Shown piece after piece: positions 59,695 to 64,000 of a stretch of DNA of 64,000 bases (position 1 is the first letter of the stretch; each line of letters starts with the position of its first letter). Under the pieces are notes generated by a model. The model ran no database searches. It had not been told where the DNA came from and saw only the letters and a list, made by a program, of their open reading frames with translations. This stretch comes from Anatilimnocola floriformis (GTDB lineage Bacteria > Planctomycetota > Planctomycetia > Pirellulales > Pirellulaceae), in contig NZ_JAMLFW010000001.1 in NCBI RefSeq assembly GCF_024256385.1, forward strand, positions 806,001-870,000, read 5' to 3'. The translations under genes were made by a program, and so were the position numbers.

Positions 59695-60387
59695 TTAGTA
59701 ACCCGCGTCCATGCCGAGCCGCATCCGGAGTTGTTCGAACTCGTCGAAGTACTTGTCGCTGCTGCTGTGGACGTGTTCGGCTTCAGTGATGAACTTGATG
59801 TCTTCCTTCAAGCCGATCCCGAACCGCTTGAAGATTCGTTCGTATTCGGCGAGCGGGTTGCCATAGATGATGAGCAGCTTGTGCTCGTCAAATTGCACTT
59901 CTTGCGGAATGCCCGGGTTCAACACGGCCAGGCCGGTGCAGCCGTCATTCATGATCAGGTCTTCGAAGTCCCAGAGCGTGCTCTTCAGCACCGGGACATC
60001 AATGTGTTCGCGGTACAGGTCTTCGTGACCGCCTTGGTCGCGGTGATGGCTCGTTTCGAGCACCACGTCGACTTCGTGGCCCAGCGGATCGATCAGTTCC
60101 ATGAACAAATCGAAGACGATTTCCTTCGAAGCGGCGGCCATAATGACCGGCACCTTCGACTTGGCTTCTTCGTCGATGTATTGATCATGACGAAAGCCGG
60201 CCTGGGGCACGACCTTCAGGTCGTAGCTGGGCCGCACCGCGTCGGTGAGCATGAATTTGCCGTAGCGCTGTACGCCCAGGTGAGCTTCGAGTTCTTCTTC
60301 CGACAAGCGTTCAAAACTGCTGTGGGTCGGTACAGCAGGAGCGCCCTCGTGGAAGACACCTCGAAAAAACCGCTTCAGGAAGCCCAT
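59695..60387 (-). CDS. Conserved-looking cytosolic protein of unknown function
   Basis: The 230-residue protein lacks a signal peptide or membrane segment. It has acidic sequence, a repeated His pattern (ETSHHRDQGGHEDLYREHIDV) and a C-terminal helix (SDKYFDEFEQLRMRLGMDAGY). It may bind metal through the His cluster. The well-balanced composition and a good start (AGG before ATG) support a real gene. No named family is recognised. Confidence 0.72.
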   Translation of the reverse strand: MGFLKRFFRGVFHEGAPAVPTHSSFERLSEEELEAHLGVQRYGKFMLTDAVRPSYDLKVVPQAGFRHDQYIDEEAKSKVPVIMAAASKEIVFDLFMELIDPLGHEVDVVLETSHHRDQGGHEDLYREHIDVPVLKSTLWDFEDLIMNDGCTGLAVLNPGIPQEVQFDEHKLLIIYGNPLAEYERIFKRFGIGLKEDIKFITEAEHVHSSSDKYFDEFEQLRMRLGMDAGY

Positions 60388-60965
60388 CGTAATCCTCAGT
60401 CAATAACGCGGCGGGTAATGGCTCTTGGATCGGCGTCCAAGAGCTTGGTCTCACCAATGTTAGGTTACGGAAACTGCCAGTCGGGGATCGTCTTTCCGCT
60501 GCGTGCGAACAATGCGGTCGACCGTCATCACAGGTGTTGCAATCGTCACAGGTGGACTACTCCGGAGGGCGAACATCGGCAATTTTTGCTGCGTCAGGGG
60601 TGCCAGGGGGCGAACTTGCGGATTACTCCGCGTGTCTGTCCCAACCATGGCGGGGGTGAAACTTCGCTGCAGTAGAAACAATTTTTTTCAAACCATCTCG
60701 AACGCAGGCTGAATAGCACAAACCGCGACTCGCAGTGGAGGAGCCCGCAACTCTACCCGTCGCTTGGCGGCAGGCCAGTCTTACGATGCTGGAAGGTAAG
60801 GAATTTCCGCCCCTGCGCGAGCAACGTAACAGTCGGCGAAAACAGGCCTTATAGGCAAAGTCTGCCGTGGGGCCGACGAGGCCTGACCTCGTGCGAGTCT
60901 CTTCTCGATATACTGATTTCACGCTGCCATGGTTCGCAGCGTGGCCAAATTTTGGTGATTCCCTC
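60388..60965. other. 578-base spacer with one hairpin
   Basis: The spacer lies between divergent genes. It contains a perfect 9-base hairpin GCTCTTGGA / TCCAAGAGC (60421-60444) and a TATACT-like box in TCGATATACTG (about 60905-60915) upstream of the transglutaminase lipoprotein gene. Otherwise nothing is recognised. An open frame crossing from 60867 into the next gene does not look coding before MRRKLLN. Confidence 0.5.
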
Positions 60966-62558
60966 ATGCGTCGAAAACTGCTGAACATCGCCGGTCTTTT
61001 ATTGGTTCTGGCAGCAGTCGTTGGCTGCCAGAATTCGCCGCAGTCGGAACTGCCGGCAGCGACTACCGCCAGGCAGCCAGCGGTCCAACCGGTGGCGGGG
61101 CCTGTTGCCGGTCCGGTTGCGCCAGTGATCGCTGGCCCGGCGATTCGCGACGAGTGGTCGGCCATCAAGATGAAGGACCGCAAGATTGGCTGGTCCCACC
61201 TCGTCGTGCGGAAAGTGAAAGAGAACGGCCAGGAACTGCTGCACTCCGAAAACATTTCGGAACTCGCCATTCGCCGCGAAAAAGACTCGTTGCTGCAGCG
61301 CTTGCAACTGCAGACCTGGGAAACGCTCGCAGGGCAGGTTGTTCGCTTCGAATCGCGGATGTCGAGCGGCACGGGCGAAATCACCGCCGAAGGGCAAACC
61401 GCCAATGGCGGACTGATTGTGACGACCAACACGCACGGCAAGACCGTGAAGAACTTTACTGCCCTGCCGGAAAACTGCGGTGGCTTCTTTGCTGCCGAGC
61501 AATCGCTCTTGAAGAAACCACTCGTCGCGGGTGAAAAGCGAGTTGTGCATGGAATTGTGCCGATTTTCAGTCAGCCGGGCGAAGCTCAACTCACGGCAGG
61601 CGACGAAGAGGAAGTTTCGATCGATGGCTTGAAGCAGAAGCTCCTCAAAGTGACCAGCGAAGTGAAGATCGCCGGGCAGGCGGTGACGACGTTCAACTGG
61701 GCCAACGACAAAGGAGAAATTCTGCGAAGTTTTGATCCAACTTTTCAGCAAGAGACTTTTCTCACTTCGCGCGAGATCGCTCAATCGCGCGAAGACGTCG
61801 GCAAGATCGATCTCCTCGCCGAAACCACGGCTAAGCTGAAAGGCGAGCTTCCCGCAGTACGGCCGTTGCAGCAGGCCGTTTATTCCTTGCGACTAAAGGA
61901 ATCGGCTGGACCGAAACAGAACATCGCCGATCAATTTGCCACCGATGAATTTCAGCAGTTCGCAGCCAAAGACGACGCCAGCGGCGAGCTGACGATCGCG
62001 CTGCTCGATCGGAGCAAACCCGTTGATGAGAAACTCCGCGGCCAAAAGCCGGGTGCGGAAGACTCGGCGGCGAACAGTTTGATTCAAAGCGATGATCGCG
62101 AAGTGATCCGCCTGGCGACCTCGATCGCACCCGAGGAAACCGATCCTTGGAAAGTTGCTGTCGCCCTCGAGCAAGGTGTCCGGCAGCACATCAACAAGCG
62201 TGGTTATGCGCAGGCCTTTGCGACGGCTGCCGAGGTGGTGCGTTCGCATGAAGGGGACTGCACTGAACACGCGGTTTTGCTGGCTGCGGTCTGCCGGGCG
62301 CGGCGAATTCCGGCACGCGTGGTTCTCGGCCTCGTTTATTACCCACCGCAGCAGGGCTTTGCGTATCATATGTGGAACGAAGTTTGGATCGGCGCGCGGT
62401 GGGTGCCGCTCGACGCGACGGTGGCCCAGGGCGCCGTTGGGGCCGATCACATCAAGCTGCGGCACTCGAACCTCCACGGCGAAAGTGCCTACGCGGTGAT
62501 GCTGCCGCTCCTCGCGGTCGTTGGTCGATTGGAATTGGAAGTTGTTTCGGCTAAATAA
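60966..62558 (+). CDS. Lipoprotein with transglutaminase-like domain
   Basis: The 530-residue protein has a lipoprotein signal (MRRKLLNIAGLLLVLAAVVGC), with Cys22 as lipid site. The N-terminal 380 residues have mixed beta content with repeated GEITAEGQTANGG-like sequence. A transglutaminase-like domain follows with the C-H-D triad in GDCTEHAVLLAAVCR, FAYHMWNEVWIG and RWVPLDATVAQG. Such domains act as cysteine proteases or as inactive binding modules; the intact triad favours catalysis. It is probably membrane-anchored and faces outside. Confidence 0.88.
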   Translation: MRRKLLNIAGLLLVLAAVVGCQNSPQSELPAATTARQPAVQPVAGPVAGPVAPVIAGPAIRDEWSAIKMKDRKIGWSHLVVRKVKENGQELLHSENISELAIRREKDSLLQRLQLQTWETLAGQVVRFESRMSSGTGEITAEGQTANGGLIVTTNTHGKTVKNFTALPENCGGFFAAEQSLLKKPLVAGEKRVVHGIVPIFSQPGEAQLTAGDEEEVSIDGLKQKLLKVTSEVKIAGQAVTTFNWANDKGEILRSFDPTFQQETFLTSREIAQSREDVGKIDLLAETTAKLKGELPAVRPLQQAVYSLRLKESAGPKQNIADQFATDEFQQFAAKDDASGELTIALLDRSKPVDEKLRGQKPGAEDSAANSLIQSDDREVIRLATSIAPEETDPWKVAVALEQGVRQHINKRGYAQAFATAAEVVRSHEGDCTEHAVLLAAVCRARRIPARVVLGLVYYPPQQGFAYHMWNEVWIGARWVPLDATVAQGAVGADHIKLRHSNLHGESAYAVMLPLLAVVGRLELEVVSAK

Positions 62559-62640
62559 TCCGCAGCGCAGCGAGGAATAGGTGGCTCGCCGCGTGAGCGA
62601 GGGATGAAGCGGGTACCAACTACACATTGAAAACACGCCA

Positions 62641-63237
62641 GTGAATCAAGCAACTCTGTCGCAATACGTCGCTCCTCCCAAGCTCCAGCTTCCCGCGGTG
62701 CAGCCGTCGCTTCGCTCGAAGCGACTCCGCTTGCGGCCGTTCGATATGTCCGATTCGCTCGTCGTGCAACTTCTCGCCGGCGACAAAGAAGTCGCTTACA
62801 ACACGCGGCTCATCCCGCACCCTTATCCCGACGGACTCGCCGCTGTTTGGATCAGCTCGCTGCCAACGCTCTATCAAGAAAGTCGCGGCGTATCTTTCGC
62901 CATTACCCTGCCCGCCGGCGACATCATCGGCAGCATCGGTCTATCGCTCTTTCCGGTCGATAACCACGCCGAGCTCGGCTACTGGGTCGGCCGGCCCTAT
63001 TGGAATCAAGGCTTCTGCACCGAAGCCGCGGCCATCGTCCTCAGGTGGGGCTTTGAAAAACTGAAGCTCGAACGGGTCTATGCCCACTACCTGGCCCGCA
63101 ACCCCGCCAGCGGCCGCGTACTCACCAAGCTGGGCATGCAGCAAGAAGGCTGCCTCCGCAGTCACCGCTACAAAGCGGGCGAATACGAAGACCTGATCGT
63201 CTGCGGCGTGCTGCGTGGGGAGTTTGGGAAGAAGTAG
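62641..63237 (+). CDS. GNAT acetyltransferase (RimJ/RimL-like)
   Basis: The 198-residue enzyme transfers acetyl from acetyl-CoA to an amine. The fold motifs are SKRLRLRPFDMSDSLVV at the N-terminus, GSIGLSLFPVDNHAELGYWVG, WNQGFCTEAAAIVLRWGFEKL (CoA loop) and NPASGRVLTKLGMQQEGCLR. This order fits the RimJ/RimL/ribosomal-protein branch. The start codon is GTG. The 3' end is close to the glyQS leader. The substrate is not indicated. Confidence 0.9.
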   Translation: MNQATLSQYVAPPKLQLPAVQPSLRSKRLRLRPFDMSDSLVVQLLAGDKEVAYNTRLIPHPYPDGLAAVWISSLPTLYQESRGVSFAITLPAGDIIGSIGLSLFPVDNHAELGYWVGRPYWNQGFCTEAAAIVLRWGFEKLKLERVYAHYLARNPASGRVLTKLGMQQEGCLRSHRYKAGEYEDLIVCGVLRGEFGKK

Positions 63238-63377
63238 CCTGATTTCCATTCGCGACTTTGTCCGGCCAAGGTATTGCCGAACTACGTGAGGGTTGTTTAC
63301 GGCAAGTTCCGCTCGCTTGCCCCGCCATGGACCGAACCTGGGGGGAGAACGTACACTCACTAGCTTATCGAAAGGCC

Positions 63378-63396
63378 ATCGGACGAGCGGTCCGAT
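63378..63396 (+). other. Hairpin in the glyQS leader
   Basis: ATCGGAC and GTCCGAT form a perfect seven-base stem with a five-base loop, 61 bases before the glyQS ATG. It lacks the features of a glycine riboswitch or T-box and no T-tract follows. Confidence 0.4.
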
Positions 63397-63456
63397 CGAG
63401 TCGAGTTTAAGGGCCGTGCTAACTGCCCAGGCGTTTTTTCGGGAATGCGATTTACC

Positions 63457-64000
63457 ATGGATATGGAAAAGCTGGTTTCGCTGTGCAAGAGGCGGGGGTT
63501 TCTCTTTCAATCGAGCGAAATCTACGGCGGGCTCAACGGCTTTTGGGATTACGGGCCTCTCGGCGTAGAGCTGAAGCGGAACATCAAGGAAGCCTGGTGG
63601 CGCGACATGGTCAGCGGCCATGATGACCTCGTCACGCTCGAAGGCGCTCCCGATGCCTATGAAATGGTCGGCCTCGACTGCTCGATCATCATGCACCCGC
63701 AGGTCTGGAAGGTGAGCGGCCACTACGATCTGTTCGTCGACAAAATGGTCGATTGCAAAGAATCGAAAGGTCGTTACCGCGCCGATCACATTCGTTGCTA
63801 CCCCGTGGCCGTTGCTGAGCAAGTCGTCGGCTGGGTGGCTTCGACGAAGGAACCCGAAGAGTTCGAAAAGGGAATGTCGAACACCTTTGAGAAGAAGGTG
63901 ACCAAACTGTTCGGTGGCAAAGAGATTGCCATTCAATATCAGAACCAGGTTTCTTATCTGACGATTCCATTGGCGGATCGCGTTAAGGTTCTCGCGCCCG
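63457..64000 (+). CDS. glyQS: Glycine--tRNA ligase, single-chain (partial, runs off right edge)
   Basis: The visible 181 residues match the N-terminus of the alpha2 class II glycyl-tRNA synthetase: [21 protein letters not shown], then [16 protein letters not shown], and [19 protein letters not shown]. The Cys-containing insertion [10 protein letters not shown] is present. It charges tRNA-Gly in the cytosol and is essential. The gene continues beyond the window, so its C-terminal anticodon domain cannot be judged. ATG 63457 has only a weak ribosome binding site. Confidence 0.95.
   Translation, partial: MDMEKLVSLCKRRGFLFQSSEIYGGLNGFWDYGPLGVELKRNIKEAWWRDMVSGHDDLVTLEGAPDAYEMVGLDCSIIMHPQVWKVSGHYDLFVDKMVDCKESKGRYRADHIRCYPVAVAEQVVGWVASTKEPEEFEKGMSNTFEKKVTKLFGGKEIAIQYQNQVSYLTIPLADRVKVLAP

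Noticed and set aside
63238-63456. T-box or riboswitch ahead of glyQS
   Set aside because: Only one short hairpin is seen; there is no T-box sequence, specifier loop or terminator/antiterminator pair.
1-64000. tRNA or rRNA genes
   Set aside because: I looked for TTCGAATC-type T-loops and cloverleaf arms in the spacers and found none convincing.

Overview
The window looks like chromosome of a planctomycete, most likely order Pirellulales. The evidence is the family content: two giant secreted planctomycete-type cytochrome c proteins (38953-42795 and 50589-53996), a DUF1501 protein next to a single-haem membrane protein, secreted PQQ-like propellers with the N-terminal DWPQFRG motif, an SMP-30 family lactonase, and many lone genes separated by palindromic spacers. 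GC content appears to be about 60%. I see no phage, IS transposase, CRISPR array, rRNA or tRNA.

Layout. 1-6.1 kb: a DEDDh exonuclease, an extended SDR epimerase, a PQQ propeller, an aldo/keto reductase, thyA and a Gly-rich secreted protein. 6.1-6.9 kb: no ordinary gene, but a minus-strand unit with a near-perfect sigma-54 promoter, a strong ribosome binding site and a terminator. 6.9-11.9 kb: an ABC exporter operon. 11.9-17.6 kb: a cobalamin-binding protein, an L,D-transpeptidase, a membrane protein, an aldose epimerase and proB. 17.6-21.5 kb: signalling genes (FHA-GGDEF, Ser/Thr kinase, tandem GGDEF). 21.7-27.2 kb: a cytochrome/DUF1501 pair and a TonB-dependent receptor.

27.4-34.0 kb is the most unusual block: MFS, VOC fusion, VOC fusion, phytanoyl-CoA-dioxygenase-like enzyme, MFS, VOC fusion. 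Each of the three fusion proteins joins an ArsI-like glyoxalase/dioxygenase domain to a methyltransferase-like half domain without a SAM-binding loop; two also have an ArsM-like tail. Both MFS genes are coupled to the following fusion gene by the same TGATG overlap. This looks like a duplicated transporter plus metalloenzyme module, possibly for an organometalloid or other small molecule. The substrate is unknown.

34.0-38.9 kb: a B3-type metallo-hydrolase fused to leucine-rich repeats, a lactonase, then a three-gene envelope-stress operon (YqjD/holin/YqjD-like) behind a perfect sigma-54 promoter and ended by a terminator. 38.9-50.5 kb: a cytochrome giant, a CPBP protease, pgsA, a Gfo/Idh oxidoreductase, RNase D, a PQQ propeller, a 63-residue membrane protein and DUF983. 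50.6-57.6 kb: a DUF1549/DUF1553 cytochrome protein, then an operon of a Cys/His-rich secreted protein, a thioredoxin-fold protein and a MacB/FtsX-type ABC pair. 57.9-64.0 kb: three proteins of unknown function, a lipoprotein transglutaminase, a GNAT acetyltransferase and the start of glyQS.

A second theme is the spacers. At least ten intergenic regions hold nested inverted repeats with arms of 9 to about 40 bases. They belong to several different sequence families.
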